DNA from: Maritimibacter sp.
Lineage (GTDB): Bacteria > Pseudomonadota > Alphaproteobacteria > Rhodobacterales > Rhodobacteraceae
Length of the DNA: 52,738 bases
Direction of reading: 5' to 3'
NCBI GenBank assembly: GCA_011389895.1
Contig: JAABTN010000018.1
Coordinates: 1-52,738 of the forward strand
Every line of letters starts with the position of its first letter. Positions within the stretch are counted from its first letter, which is position 1. Position numbers and translations under genes: made by a program. The notes under the pieces are model-generated. The model was not told the origin of the DNA. It worked only from the letters and a program-made list of their open reading frames with translations, and did not search any database. This document shows, in pieces, positions 1 to 8,605 of the stretch.

Positions 1-30
1 GATTGTTGCGCGCGGGGCTAGGGTAAATTC

Positions 31-684
31 ATGATTTTTTCGCGTGGCCGCCGGTATATCTTCGTTCATGCCCCCAAGACGGGGGGCACGTCGCTTGCCC
101 TGATGCTGGAAGCCAAGGCGATGAAAGACGACATCATGCTGGGCGATACCCCCAAGGCGCGCAAGCGGCGCGGCAAGGTCAAGGGGATCGAAACCTCCGG
201 CAGGCTGTGGAAACACGCGATGCTGAGCGATCTTTACGGGCTGGTGACGCAGGCGGAGATGGAAGATTTTTTTGTCTTCACGCTGGTGCGCAACCCTTGG
301 AACCGGATGGTGAGCTATTATCACTGGTTGCGGATGCAGGGCTTCGATCACCCCGCCGTTCGGGTCGCGAAGGCCAAGAGCTTTGATGAATTCGTGCTGG
401 ACCCGATGATCCTCAGGTCGATGGAGCTGAACCCTTTTGGCCGCTATGTCACCGACCGGGATGGCATCGAGCGGGGCGATCATTTCGTGCGGCTTGAGCA
501 TTTTTCCGAGGATCTCGAGCTGGTCGAAGCGCAGATCGGGGCGAAACTGGGGCCTCCAGTGCATGAGAATGCCTCGAATCGCCACGGACATTACCGGGAG
601 CACTACACCGATGAGACGCGGGAGGCGGTGGCGCGGGCCTGTGCAGAGGACATAGACCGCTTCGGATACAGCTTTGATGCCTAG
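31..684 (+). CDS. sulfotransferase family 2 protein
   Basis: A 217-residue cytosolic-type sulfotransferase that would move a sulfuryl group from PAPS to a carbohydrate or other acceptor. The N-terminal HAPKTGGTSL (residues 13-22) is the 5'-phosphosulfate-binding loop, and VRNPWNRMVSYYHW (about 86-99) is the 3'-phosphate-binding motif of the sulfotransferase 2 family. There is no signal peptide or membrane segment. The length is normal for short bacterial members. The ATG follows 30 bases of window sequence, so any upstream partner gene cannot be seen. It is followed by 187 noncoding bases before a convergent-free Hint gene, so it is probably monocistronic at its 3' end. The acceptor substrate cannot be inferred. 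Family assignment is firm; the role (perhaps surface polysaccharide sulfation) is inference. Confidence 0.85.
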   Translation: MIFSRGRRYIFVHAPKTGGTSLALMLEAKAMKDDIMLGDTPKARKRRGKVKGIETSGRLWKHAMLSDLYGLVTQAEMEDFFVFTLVRNPWNRMVSYYHWLRMQGFDHPAVRVAKAKSFDEFVLDPMILRSMELNPFGRYVTDRDGIERGDHFVRLEHFSEDLELVEAQIGAKLGPPVHENASNRHGHYREHYTDETREAVARACAEDIDRFGYSFDA

Positions 685-871
685 GTTTGTCTCGCGGCTG
701 TCGACAATGTGCCGAAATTCTGGTCCCGTGTGGCGGCCGCCGCAACAGTGACAGAATATCACCTTATTTGTGCCCGATATTCTCCGTGCCCGGTCCCGAC
801 CTTGATCTTGTCGACAGGCCCAGAAGGGCTGCCACCCGGCGCCTGTCAGAGACAAGACTTGGGAATGTGTC

Positions 872-1579
872 ATGCTGGGACTAACTACCGCGTTCGCGCA
901 CCGAGATACCCGCCCGGATACCCGCCTGATGGCGGAGCCGGACCCCCGCGCGGTTCACGGCCTGGGGCGTGACCGCGTGACGGTCGCGGATTACACCACC
1001 GAAGGGCTCTTGGCGGGCACGCGGATTGCCACCACTCTCGGGTGGCGCCCGGTTGATTGCATCGCCGTGGGGGATACGGTGTTAACCTTCGATCACGGCG
1101 TGCAAACCGTGGTTGCGGTGACCCGTGCGGCGATGCCCGATCACCTTCCCGCCTTTGCCCGACCGATCCTCGTCCCGGTCGGGGCGCTCGGCAACGAGAC
1201 CCGCCTGATCTTGCTGCCGGATCAGAGCGTCATGGTCGAAAGCGACGCTGCCGAAGCGCTTTTCGGCGACCCGTTCGCGATCCTGAAGGCCCGTGACCTC
1301 GTCGGTCTTCGGGGGATCGAACGGGTCGATGCCGGGCGGTTGCCCGATGCCGTGACGCTCCATTTCGCTGAGCACGAGGTGCTGCATGCAGATGGCGGTG
1401 CGCTGGTCGTTGCCAATGCCGATGTGCCGGGGGCGATCCCGCTCGACCGGTTGCCTGTGACCCGCCAGCCTGCGCCATATGCAAGCTATTCGGGCCGGGC
1501 CGCCCAATGCCTTGTCTCGGCAATGGCCAAAGATGATGCCTGTCAGGGGGAGGAGGGTCGCCTGCGACCCGCAGCCTGA
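872..1579 (+). CDS. Hint (hedgehog/intein) domain protein
   Basis: A 235-residue protein whose middle (about residues 45-190) matches the Hint-type domain often found in Rhodobacteraceae secreted or cell-surface proteins: GLLAGTRIATTLGWRPVDCI followed by GDTVLTFDHGVQTV. In self-processing Hint domains the first residue is a Cys (the CFxPGT pattern). Here that position reads LLAGT, so the nucleophile is missing and autocatalytic cleavage is unlikely. No signal peptide is clear. The ATG at 872 is taken because the Hint domain needs the upstream residues and no better start is seen. A strong hairpin terminator lies about 100 bases downstream. The function of these short stand-alone Hint proteins is not known. 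Confidence 0.75.
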   Translation: MLGLTTAFAHRDTRPDTRLMAEPDPRAVHGLGRDRVTVADYTTEGLLAGTRIATTLGWRPVDCIAVGDTVLTFDHGVQTVVAVTRAAMPDHLPAFARPILVPVGALGNETRLILLPDQSVMVESDAAEALFGDPFAILKARDLVGLRGIERVDAGRLPDAVTLHFAEHEVLHADGGALVVANADVPGAIPLDRLPVTRQPAPYASYSGRAAQCLVSAMAKDDACQGEEGRLRPAA

Positions 1580-1676
1580 CCGGCCACCCCCCGTGCGGCG
1601 CGACCACGCGCCCCGCGCAGGGTGAACAGAATTTCGCGCTTGTTCCTGCCCCCCCAAACTCTTGAGCGCGAAATAA

Positions 1677-1716
1677 GCCCCGTCCGACCCCCTTGCCGGA
1701 CGGGGCGCTTTCTTTT
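1677..1716 (+). terminator. Rho-independent terminator
   Basis: A perfect 10-bp stem (GCCCCGTCCG at 1677-1686 with CGGACGGGGC at 1697-1706) with a 10-base loop, followed by GCTTTCTTTT. It lies between the plus-strand Hint gene and the convergent minus-strand gene at 1761, so it probably ends the Hint transcript. Confidence 0.8.
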
Positions 1717-1760
1717 CCCAATCCAGCCGCGGTGATGCGGGATGATCCGCAACGCGCTGC

Positions 1761-2258
1761 TCACGAATAGAAGCGCCGCGCCGGGAAGGCGATGATACCA
1801 TCGTCCTTCAGGCTGGCGCGCGCGGTAATCGAGCCTGCCCGCGCCGCATCAATCAGCGCGCGCACCCCCTCAGGCGGGCGGGTCGCGGCGGCAGCCAGAA
1901 CATCGCGCATATGCGCAAACGACACCGCCTGTTCCACCAGACGGGCGGCGTCATAAGCGGTCTGCCCCATCCCGGAGTAATGCCGAAGCGATCCGCCCCT
2001 TGCCCGCAACCGTTCGGTAAACATCGCGCAGCCGATGAGACAGGCGTCCGCCAGCGCCCGCATTTCACCGACCGTGGCGCGGCGGTCCATCGCCTCCACG
2101 ATCCGGATGGTCAGCCCGTCAACCTGCACCTGTTCGCGCATGTATCGGGCGAGCGTGATGGCCATGTAATGCCTGAGTGTGTCGGTCAGCGCGATCCCGG
2201 TGTCGCGTATTCCGTCGCCGACAAGGTCGTCTGCTGCGGCCACAAGAGCGTCCTGCAT
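1761..2258 (-). CDS. hypothetical protein, alpha-helical
   Basis: A 165-residue protein I do not recognise. The start at 2258 (MQDALVAAADD) is chosen because AGGAGGT lies a few bases upstream on the minus strand; the longer reading from 2303 has no such site. The protein is Ala/Arg-rich and predicted largely helical, with no signal peptide, membrane segment or metal motif. It ends in FPARRFYS. It is convergent with the Hint gene and 145 bases from the NUDIX gene, so it appears to be a single-gene unit. No function is proposed. Confidence 0.7.
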   Translation of the reverse strand: MQDALVAAADDLVGDGIRDTGIALTDTLRHYMAITLARYMREQVQVDGLTIRIVEAMDRRATVGEMRALADACLIGCAMFTERLRARGGSLRHYSGMGQTAYDAARLVEQAVSFAHMRDVLAAAATRPPEGVRALIDAARAGSITARASLKDDGIIAFPARRFYS

Positions 2259-2403
2259 GTCGCATACCTCCTTTGTCCCGATCCTTCGTTGTCCGAGGAT
2301 CATGGAAAAAGGTTAAGACGGGTTGGAATTTGATCAAAAGAAAAAATGCGTGATGGGACATGGGTCGGCCCCGGCACGGGCGGGGTTTGTCCCTGATTGC
2401 CTG

Positions 2404-3135
2404 TTATCTGGGCATTTCGACCACGCCGCCCAAACGATGAAACAGGCTCTCTTCCTGGTCGTTCTTGAAATAGGGCACGCTGTCGGGGGCCGATACATCC
2501 GGCAGGCGGCCCGCGATTTCGGCCAGAACCACCTGCGTGATGAACGGCAGGTCGAAGTTGCGCACATCGGCAAGGGGAATCCATTGAAGATCGCTCAGCT
2601 CGTCCTCGGCGGTTGAGAAGTCGTCAGGGTCGGTTTTCAGCCGCGCGGCATCGGCAAGAAAGAAACGCGCGTCGAACCGGCGCGTGCGCCCCGGCGGGGT
2701 GATCGCGCGAAAGACGAAGGCAAGGCCATCGGGCGAGGGGATGAAACCGCGCTCTGCAAAGCTTTGCCAGCCTGCGGGCACCGGGTCAGGCCACTGGCCC
2801 GAGGTGCCAAGGATCTGGCCGGTTTCTTCCCACAATTCGCGGATCGCGGCGGCGAGAAGCGCGGGGCCGACGCCCGGGGGCGCATCTTCCTGCAATCGGG
2901 TGCGGCAGGGTTCCGCGCCCTTTTCGGCCAAGGGCACAGCCTTGTCTTCCGGGTCGAGCGCGCCGCCGGGGAACACGAACTTGTTCGGCATGAAGGCGGC
3001 CTTGGCGCCGCGCTGACCCATCAGAACGCGGGGCGCATCGGTCTTTGCATCGCGGATCAAAACGACCGTGGCAGCGTTGCGAATGACCGTCGACTTGTCG
3101 TCTGGCCCTTTGGGCTTTTGCGTCTTGTCTGTCAT
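2404..3135 (-). CDS. NUDIX hydrolase
   Basis: A 243-residue NUDIX-fold hydrolase, cleaving a nucleoside diphosphate linked to another moiety (substrate unknown; CoA or nucleotide-sugar pyrophosphatases are candidates). The NUDIX box is split: FVFPGGAL (residues 53-60) is separated from the catalytic helix RELWEETG (99-106) by an insertion of about 40 residues, as in the RP2p/NUDT19-like subfamily. The start at 3135 (MTDKTQ) is chosen because GGGGAGG lies just upstream; the longer frame to 3282 would run into the neighbouring DUF983 gene. It lies 31 bases downstream of that gene on the same strand, so the two probably form an operon. Confidence 0.88.
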   Translation of the reverse strand: MTDKTQKPKGPDDKSTVIRNAATVVLIRDAKTDAPRVLMGQRGAKAAFMPNKFVFPGGALDPEDKAVPLAEKGAEPCRTRLQEDAPPGVGPALLAAAIRELWEETGQILGTSGQWPDPVPAGWQSFAERGFIPSPDGLAFVFRAITPPGRTRRFDARFFLADAARLKTDPDDFSTAEDELSDLQWIPLADVRNFDLPFITQVVLAEIAGRLPDVSAPDSVPYFKNDQEESLFHRLGGVVEMPR

Positions 3136-3166
3136 GAAACCTCCCCGGGGCCGGGGTGGTCCCCGG

Positions 3167-3616
3167 TCACATGTCTTGTCTGGCCAATTCACGGTCGGGT
3201 GCGAAGCCATGCATCCGCTTGGCCCATTGCACCCCGACCATGAGGCCCTTGAACCTTGGCAGAAGGTAGAGGCCGAGCGCAACCGAGAGGATCGCGAGGA
3301 CAGAGAAAAGCACCATCGGTTCCGGACGGAAGATGGTGAAGCCGAAATGGAAGAACGGCACCATGAGATGACCCACCACCAGGATGGTCAGATAGGCGGG
3401 GCCATCGTCGGCGCGGTGGTGGCTGAGCTCTTCGTTGCAGACCGGGCAGTGGTCGCGCACCTTCAGGTAGCTTTGCATCATGTGGCCGGTGCCGCATTGC
3501 GGACAGCGTTTGCGCCACCCAAGCCAGAGGGCGGGTTTGACCGGGCGTTCCGCGCCGGTATCCGCCGCGCGCGCCATCTGTGCCATTGTCGAGGCGTCCA
3601 TGTCGTTCTCGTTCAT
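3167..3616 (-). CDS. DUF983 family zinc-ribbon membrane protein
   Basis: A 149-residue membrane protein of the DUF983 family. A zinc-ribbon-like pair, CPQC (38-41) and CPVC (57-60), precedes two hydrophobic segments (about 75-95 and 101-120). The family is common in alphaproteobacteria and has no established function. It is the first gene of a probable two-gene operon with the NUDIX hydrolase. The 205 bases between 3617 and 3821 separate it from the divergent EF-hand gene and must hold promoters for both directions. Confidence 0.85.
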   Translation of the reverse strand: MNENDMDASTMAQMARAADTGAERPVKPALWLGWRKRCPQCGTGHMMQSYLKVRDHCPVCNEELSHHRADDGPAYLTILVVGHLMVPFFHFGFTIFRPEPMVLFSVLAILSVALGLYLLPRFKGLMVGVQWAKRMHGFAPDRELARQDM

Positions 3617-3821
3617 TCTGATCCGTTCGCTTCATTGCCTCTACGGGGTTGCGCCCGCGAACCCCATGATGCGTTTTGTCGCGGCCCCATGTGCGCGCCC
3701 GCATATGCCACCCGTCCCGCGCGCGACGGAAACCGCGCCAACCCCCGTTTGATGGGTATGTCGGGCGGCGATGATCCCCGGCGACACGTCAGGACACAAT
3801 GATCCTACAGGAGTTGAACAG

Positions 3822-4418
3822 ATGAAACGAGCACTGACAATCGCGGGCCTTGGCCTTCTCACCGGCGTCGCACTGTCGCTGGTCACGCCGGGCATGGCCC
3901 AAGCGCGGGACGGTGGCCCGCGCATGGAGCGGACTTTTTCCGATCTCGACGCGGATGGGGACGGTCAGATCACGGAAGCGGATTTCACCGCACGCCAGAC
4001 GGCCCGGTTTGCCGAGGCCGACATGGACGCGGACGGGGCGGTGACGCGTGAGGAATTGGCGGCGGCCATCGTGGCCCGGATGTCCGACCGGTTTTCGGCG
4101 GCGGGCGATGATCGCCGTGCCCCGCCTGAAGAAAAGCTGGCTGCGCGGGCCGACCGGGCGTCGGAGCGCATGATGTCGCGCCTCGATGTGGACAACAACG
4201 GCACGCTGGAGGCGGATGAATTCAAGCCGCGCCGCGATGCCGCGCGCCTGATTGACCGGTTCGACACCGATGACGACAACGCATGGTCCGAGGCCGAATT
4301 TGACGCGATGCAATCGGACCGCCACGCGCGGATGGATCACCGTGGTAAGGGCGGCGGCAAAGGTCACGGAAAAGGCGACGGGCGCGGGGGCCACTGGGGC
4401 CACGGCGGACGCTGGTAG
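3822..4418 (+). CDS. secreted EF-hand calcium-binding protein
   Basis: A 198-residue periplasmic or secreted protein. MKRALTIAGLGLLTGVALSL through PGMAQA is a Sec signal peptide with an A-Q-A cleavage site near residue 28, and CAGGAG precedes the ATG at 3822. Four EF-hand-like loops follow: DLDADGDGQITEADF (41-55), DMDADGAVTREEL (67-79), DVDNNGTLEADEF (122-134) and DTDDDNAWSEAEF (148-160). The C-terminus is a Gly/His/Lys-rich tail (about 173-198) that could bind transition metals. It lies 99 bases upstream of an ECF sigma factor operon, which suggests it may be a target or sensor partner of that regulon (inference). Confidence 0.85.
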   Translation: MKRALTIAGLGLLTGVALSLVTPGMAQARDGGPRMERTFSDLDADGDGQITEADFTARQTARFAEADMDADGAVTREELAAAIVARMSDRFSAAGDDRRAPPEEKLAARADRASERMMSRLDVDNNGTLEADEFKPRRDAARLIDRFDTDDDNAWSEAEFDAMQSDRHARMDHRGKGGGKGHGKGDGRGGHWGHGGRW

Positions 4419-4517
4419 CAGGACCGGGCAGGGCGCGCCGGTGCCTTGCCCCTCCACCTTACCCCTGCCGCGCCAGACCTTGCGGGGTCAGCGGGGTGGG
4501 CGTAGCTAAGGGACGCG

Positions 4518-5105
4518 ATGAATATGGCTCTCGACGCATCCAGCGAAGTCTCGGACGAGGCGTTGCTCGTGGCTTTCGGCAATGGCGACCGCGAGGCCGC
4601 GATGCTGTTGACCGCGCGGCTGACGCCCCGGATCATGGGGTTTTCCGCGCGCATGCTGGGCGGCGACCGGGCCGAGGCCGAGGATGTGACGCAGGAGGCG
4701 ATGTTGCGCCTGTGGAAGATCGCGCCCGATTGGCGGCAGGGCGAGGCAAAGGTGACAACATGGCTCTACCGGGTCACCGCGAACCTCTGCACCGACCGGC
4801 TGCGCAAGAAGCGCGGCATCGCGCTCGATACCGTGCCGGAGCCGGAAGACGAGACACCGGGGGCGGTCGAGGGCATGATCGAGGCCGACCGGGTGCGCGC
4901 GCTGGAAACGGCGCTTTCCGCCTTGCCAGACCGGCAGCGAGAGGCGGTGGTGCTCAGGCATCTGGAAGGGTTGACCAACCCGGAGATCGCCGCGGCCATG
5001 GAGATCAGCGTCGAGGCGGTCGAAAGCCTGACCGCCCGGGGCAAACGAACACTGGCCCGGCAGTTGGCCGGACAGCGCGAGGAGTTGGGATATGTCGAAA
5101 ACTGA
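4518..5105 (+). CDS. ECF RNA polymerase sigma factor
   Basis: A 195-residue extracytoplasmic-function sigma factor. Region 2 (about 25-98) contains the DVTQEAMLRLW motif for -10 recognition and core binding. Region 4 (about 128-183) contains LPDRQREAVVLRHLEGLTNP, the -35-binding helix-turn-helix. The two are joined by a short acidic linker and there is no region 1.1 or 3. The ATG at 4518 is preceded by AAGGGA; a second Met two codons later is possible. The gene overlaps the next one by 14 bases, so translation of the sigma factor and the membrane protein is probably coupled, as is usual for sigma/anti-sigma pairs. The regulon is unknown. Confidence 0.92.
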   Translation: MNMALDASSEVSDEALLVAFGNGDREAAMLLTARLTPRIMGFSARMLGGDRAEAEDVTQEAMLRLWKIAPDWRQGEAKVTTWLYRVTANLCTDRLRKKRGIALDTVPEPEDETPGAVEGMIEADRVRALETALSALPDRQREAVVLRHLEGLTNPEIAAAMEISVEAVESLTARGKRTLARQLAGQREELGYVEN

Positions 5106-5493
5106 CGAAAACGAGACCGGTTTGACCGACGCGGCGCTGGACGATGTGTTCGCGGCGGCGCGCGCGACGGTGCCGGAACCGCGCGCCGAGGTGATGGCGC
5201 GTATCCTGGCCGATGCTGAGGGCGAGATCGACCGGCGCGAGAGCGTGTCCGCCAACGCCCGACCGGCGCACCGCTTCGATATCCTGCGCGCGGCGATCGG
5301 GGGCTGGCCCGCGATGGCGGGCATGGCGACGGCGGCGGTGACCGGCCTCTGGATCGGGGTGTCGGCGCCGGATCAGCTTTCGGTCCTGTCGGGTGGATGG
5401 ATCGAGGGGGCTTCGGCCAACTCGGAGTTCGAATTGGAAGAGCTTGTGCCGGGCTATATCGCCCTGATGGCATTGGATGAGGTGGCACCATGA
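5092..5493 (+). CDS. putative anti-sigma factor, single-pass membrane protein
   Basis: A 133-residue protein with an acidic cytoplasmic part (1-60) and one likely membrane segment around WPAMAGMATAAVTGLWIGVS (about 74-93), then a short periplasmic tail. It has no HxxxCxxC zinc motif of ZAS anti-sigma factors. Its identity is inferred from position: it overlaps the sigma gene by 14 bases and the next gene by 4 (ATGA). The arrangement sigma - small membrane protein - CnrX-like protein resembles the CnrYXH type of module, where the small membrane protein is the anti-sigma factor. Direct sequence evidence for sigma binding is lacking. Confidence 0.6.
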   Translation: MSKTDENETGLTDAALDDVFAAARATVPEPRAEVMARILADAEGEIDRRESVSANARPAHRFDILRAAIGGWPAMAGMATAAVTGLWIGVSAPDQLSVLSGGWIEGASANSEFELEELVPGYIALMALDEVAP

Positions 5494-6011
5494 CCGGAAC
5501 ATCGGACGACATCCCGCGCAGCGGGATGAAGGGTTGGGTAAAGGCGCTGTTCGCGGTGTCTCTTACGCTGAACCTTCTGGTGTTCGGCGTGGTCATCGGC
5601 GCGGTGGTCAGCCATTGGGACGGGCCACGCGGCAAGCCGTCGGATCATGCGCGCCTGCGCCTTGACCCGGCTCTGGGCCCGCTTGCACGCGCGCTGCCCG
5701 AGCCTGCGCGCCAAGCCGCGATGGCCGAGTTGTCGGCGCGCTCCGGTCCTTATGACGCACGTCGGGCGGCCTTGGCAGGGCAACTCAACGATATGCTGAC
5801 GCTCTTGCGGGCAGAGCCGTTCGACGCCGAGGCGTTTCGGGCGCTGTTCGTCGCGCAGACAGAAAGCTGGGCCAGCCGCGCTGAGGTCGGGCGCGATGTT
5901 GTGATGTCGCAGGTCGCGGCCCTGTCGCCCGAGGATCGTGCGGCATTTGCCGACCGGATCGAACGCGGGTTTCGACGTGCGCTTGAGCGGGGGGCTAAGC
6001 CCCGCGACTGA
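5490..6011 (+). CDS. periplasmic heavy-metal-sensor-like protein
   Basis: A 173-residue protein with a short cytoplasmic start, one membrane segment (about 20-43), and a periplasmic helical hairpin that fits the Metal_resist / CnrX-Spy-like fold: a LPEPARQAAMAEL helix, a long helix ending RAEPFDAEAF, and an RAAFADRIERGF C-terminal helix. Few His, Met or Cys residues are present in the hairpin, so a metal site is not evident despite the family name. The gene overlaps its upstream neighbour by ATGA. It probably acts with the preceding membrane protein to control the ECF sigma factor. Its stop lies 6 bases from that of the convergent diguanylate cyclase. Confidence 0.75.
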   Translation: MTGTSDDIPRSGMKGWVKALFAVSLTLNLLVFGVVIGAVVSHWDGPRGKPSDHARLRLDPALGPLARALPEPARQAAMAELSARSGPYDARRAALAGQLNDMLTLLRAEPFDAEAFRALFVAQTESWASRAEVGRDVVMSQVAALSPEDRAAFADRIERGFRRALERGAKPRD

Positions 6012-6017
6012 CCGCAG

Positions 6018-7403
6018 TCACGCCGCAGAGCGCGCCTGCGCGAAAGACACGGTGTTGCGCCCGGCGGATTTTGAGGCATAGAGCGCCTGATCAGCGGCTT
6101 CCATCAGGTCGCGCGCCTGATCGTTGCCCGCCTGTGACGTGGCCACGCCGATCGAGGTTGTGACCGGAACAAGCGTCGCGGTGCCCGTCACCACCACCGG
6201 CTCGCGCGCGATCACGCCGCGCAGGCGTTCGGCGACCAATTCGGCGCGGTCCCGGTCGGCATCCTGCAACACCACGAGAAATTCCTCCCCCCCGATCCGG
6301 GCGGCAAGGTCGATGTCGCGGATATTATCGGTGAGCCTGCTGGCGATGGTGCGCAGCACGTCGTCGCCGGTCAGGTGACCATGTTGGTCGTTGATCGTCT
6401 TGAAGTGGTCGAGATCCAGGATCATCACCGAAAAGGGCATGCTCCGGTCCCGGGCGTCCCGGATGAGCCGGGTCAGATAGCTTTCGGCGTAACGGCGGTT
6501 GTAAAGCCCGGTCAGCGGATCACGCAGGGCGACGTCAAGCTGATCCTCGACCTGGGCGCGCAACCGGTCGGTTTCGCGTTTGCGCGCCACGAGGGTGCCG
6601 AGACGCAAAGCCAGCTCATGCGCGTCCGCCGCCGCCGGGGCCACCGCATCGGTTCCGAGATCAAGCGCCATGTCGGCGCTTTCACCCAGCAATCCGGCCG
6701 TGTGCAGCATGATCACCGCACCACGCGTGCTGTGCCGGGCGCGCAATTCGCTGATCAACCGAAGGCTCGCGTCCGGATGGGCGGGGTCTTCGGCAATCAT
6801 GATTGCATCGGGCGCATAGGTGGGATCAGCGCAGGCTTCAAGCACATGGGCTCCGGTGAAGACGCGGATCGCGGCGGGGCAAACCGCCTCAAGCGCGCGC
6901 TTTCGGCACAGGGCCGCCGTGGTCTCGGGCGCGACGATGGCGATCTCCATGCGGGTCTCAAAGCCGATCTGCGCCTCTGCAAGCTCGCCGGTATCGAGCA
7001 CCGCGCAACGCCGAGCCAATTCGTCCGGCGTGGCCCGTTTGCGCATCAGGTTGCGCAGGAGCGCGAGCAAAAGGCGCTCGCCGGGCAGATCGGTCAGGCA
7101 TTCATCGGCCCCCGCCTTGAACGCCGCGATCCGCGCATCCCGATCGCTCCCGGCGCCGTAAAGCAGAACCGGCGTGTTGCGCAGGCTTCGGTCCGATTTG
7201 AGTTCCCGGCAAATCTCGACCCCGGAGCGCCCGTCGAAGTCGACATCCATCACGATGGCATCGGGCTGCGTCCGCGCAATCGCTGCGCGCAATTCGGCCC
7301 GGTTGTTGACCTGCGACACGCGGTGATGCGATCCGGCCAGCCGCGCCTTGAGCGTGATCCGCTCGGTCACAAGGTCGTCTGCTATGAGGATCGGGCCATT
7401 CAT
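6018..7403 (-). CDS. pleD: PleD-like response regulator diguanylate cyclase
   Basis: A 461-residue REC-REC-GGDEF protein that would make c-di-GMP from two GTP when phosphorylated. The first receiver has the phospho-acceptor D53 (DAIVMDVDF) with an acidic pair near the N-terminus, but the usual Lys near position 105 reads Asp (LTDLP). The second receiver (about 152-270) is degenerate, as in PleD. The cyclase domain (about 290-455) has DPLTGLYNRR, DLDHFKTIND and an intact GGEEF (371-375). An inhibitory-site RDID (362-365) lies exactly five residues before it. The start at 7403 (MNGPILIADD) begins the receiver; the longer frame reads into the divergent promoter. No histidine kinase lies nearby. 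Use of the name pleD follows architecture, not proven orthology. Confidence 0.9.
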   Translation of the reverse strand: MNGPILIADDLVTERITLKARLAGSHHRVSQVNNRAELRAAIARTQPDAIVMDVDFDGRSGVEICRELKSDRSLRNTPVLLYGAGSDRDARIAAFKAGADECLTDLPGERLLLALLRNLMRKRATPDELARRCAVLDTGELAEAQIGFETRMEIAIVAPETTAALCRKRALEAVCPAAIRVFTGAHVLEACADPTYAPDAIMIAEDPAHPDASLRLISELRARHSTRGAVIMLHTAGLLGESADMALDLGTDAVAPAAADAHELALRLGTLVARKRETDRLRAQVEDQLDVALRDPLTGLYNRRYAESYLTRLIRDARDRSMPFSVMILDLDHFKTINDQHGHLTGDDVLRTIASRLTDNIRDIDLAARIGGEEFLVVLQDADRDRAELVAERLRGVIAREPVVVTGTATLVPVTTSIGVATSQAGNDQARDLMEAADQALYASKSAGRNTVSFAQARSAA

Positions 7404-7501
7404 CCAATACCGCTCAATTTTTATCCGTATCCGTTGCGTTCCGGTAAGGATTGCCAAAGAAGTGTTAAAAAAGAGTTTCCGATTCCAAACCGGGGGGCGT
7501 G

Positions 7502-7780
7502 ATGCAGCAAGCAATGGCCGAAACCATCGGCTTGAAGGCACTGGGCTGGCTGGCCGGGAACGAAGAGCTTTTGCCGGTCTTTCTCGGGGCGACCGGATCC
7601 GGCGTCGAAGATTTGAAGGCCGGGGCGGGCGATCCGGCCTATCTTGCATCGCTGCTTGATTTCATCTGCATGGACGATGCCTGGATCGTGGCGTTCTGCG
7701 ATGCCGAGGGGCTGGCGTATGACACGCCGATGCAGGCACGCGCGGGTCTGCCGGGCGGCGGCGAGATGCATTGGACGTGA
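7502..7780 (+). CDS. DUF3572 family protein
   Basis: A 92-residue protein of the small alphaproteobacterial DUF3572 family, recognised from AETIGLKALGWLAGNEELL near the N-terminus and the AYLASLLDFICMDDAWIVAF core. It has no catalytic motif, signal peptide or membrane segment. The ATG at 7502 is used; a GTG one codon earlier is possible. It is divergent from the PleD-like gene across about 98 bases and overlaps the HAD phosphatase gene by four bases (GTGA), so the two are translationally coupled. In related genomes such genes sit beside pleD-type regulators (from memory). Function unknown. Confidence 0.82.
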   Translation: MQQAMAETIGLKALGWLAGNEELLPVFLGATGSGVEDLKAGAGDPAYLASLLDFICMDDAWIVAFCDAEGLAYDTPMQARAGLPGGGEMHWT

Positions 7781-8487
7781 CCGGACGCGAACCCACGATC
7801 GCGGCCATCCTGTTCGACAAGGATGGAACGCTTTTCGATTTCCAGGCCACTTGGGGCACATGGGCTGACCGGATGATCGCCGACCTTGCGGGGGACGACG
7901 CGGGGTTGGCAAACCGGCTGGCCGCGGCGGTGGGATACGACCGTGGGGCACGGCGGTTCTTGCCGCATTCGATGGTGATCGCGGGCACGCCCGACGACGT
8001 TGTGACGGCGCTCGCCCCGGAGCTTGGCACTGACCCCGAGACGCTTTTGTCCCGCCTCAACGCCGCCGCGGCGTCGGTCGAGGCGGTCAGCGCGGTGCCG
8101 CTCGTCCCGCTGCTGGGCGGTTTGCGCGCGAAAGGTCTGCGCCTTGGCGTTGCGACCAATGACGCGCAGGCCCCGGCGCTTGCGCATCTGGAACAGGCCG
8201 GGGTTGCGGATCAATTCGACTTCGTGACCGGGTCGGACGGGGCGTTCGCGCCGAAACCGGACCCGGCCATGTGCTTGGGCTTTGCGCGTGCCCTGCGGCT
8301 TGACCCGGCGCAGGTGGTGATGGTGGGCGACAGCCTGCACGATCTCAATGCGGGCCGGGCTGCGGGGATGAGGACCATCGGCGTGCTCACGGGGGTGGCC
8401 GCCCGAGATGAGCTTGCCCCGATGGCGGACGCGGTGCTGGCGCATATTGGCGCGCTTCCCGACTGGCTCGCGCAGGTGTCGGAATAA
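7777..8487 (+). CDS. HAD-superfamily phosphatase, phosphoglycolate-phosphatase-like
   Basis: A 236-residue haloacid dehalogenase family hydrolase with all four motifs: nucleophile motif DKDGTL (about 14-19), motif II VATND, motif III Lys in FAPKPDP, and motif IV MVGDSLHD. The alpha-helical cap between motifs I and II is of the C1 type used by phosphoglycolate phosphatases. The start is uncertain: GTG at 7777 gives a classic GTGA overlap with DUF3572, and TTG at 7771 gives two more residues. Substrate cannot be told from sequence; phosphoglycolate or another small phosphate ester is likely. Confidence 0.85.
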   Translation: MTGREPTIAAILFDKDGTLFDFQATWGTWADRMIADLAGDDAGLANRLAAAVGYDRGARRFLPHSMVIAGTPDDVVTALAPELGTDPETLLSRLNAAAASVEAVSAVPLVPLLGGLRAKGLRLGVATNDAQAPALAHLEQAGVADQFDFVTGSDGAFAPKPDPAMCLGFARALRLDPAQVVMVGDSLHDLNAGRAAGMRTIGVLTGVAARDELAPMADAVLAHIGALPDWLAQVSE

Positions 8488-8605
8488 AGCGGTTCTGATG
8501 TGTCCTGCGATCCGGCGCGGCGCGAAAAGGACAGCGTTTCGTCAAGGATTGGAGGTTTGTTAACACCTCGCCCCTAGAACAGGTGCATCAACTGAGGGAA
8601 GATTG

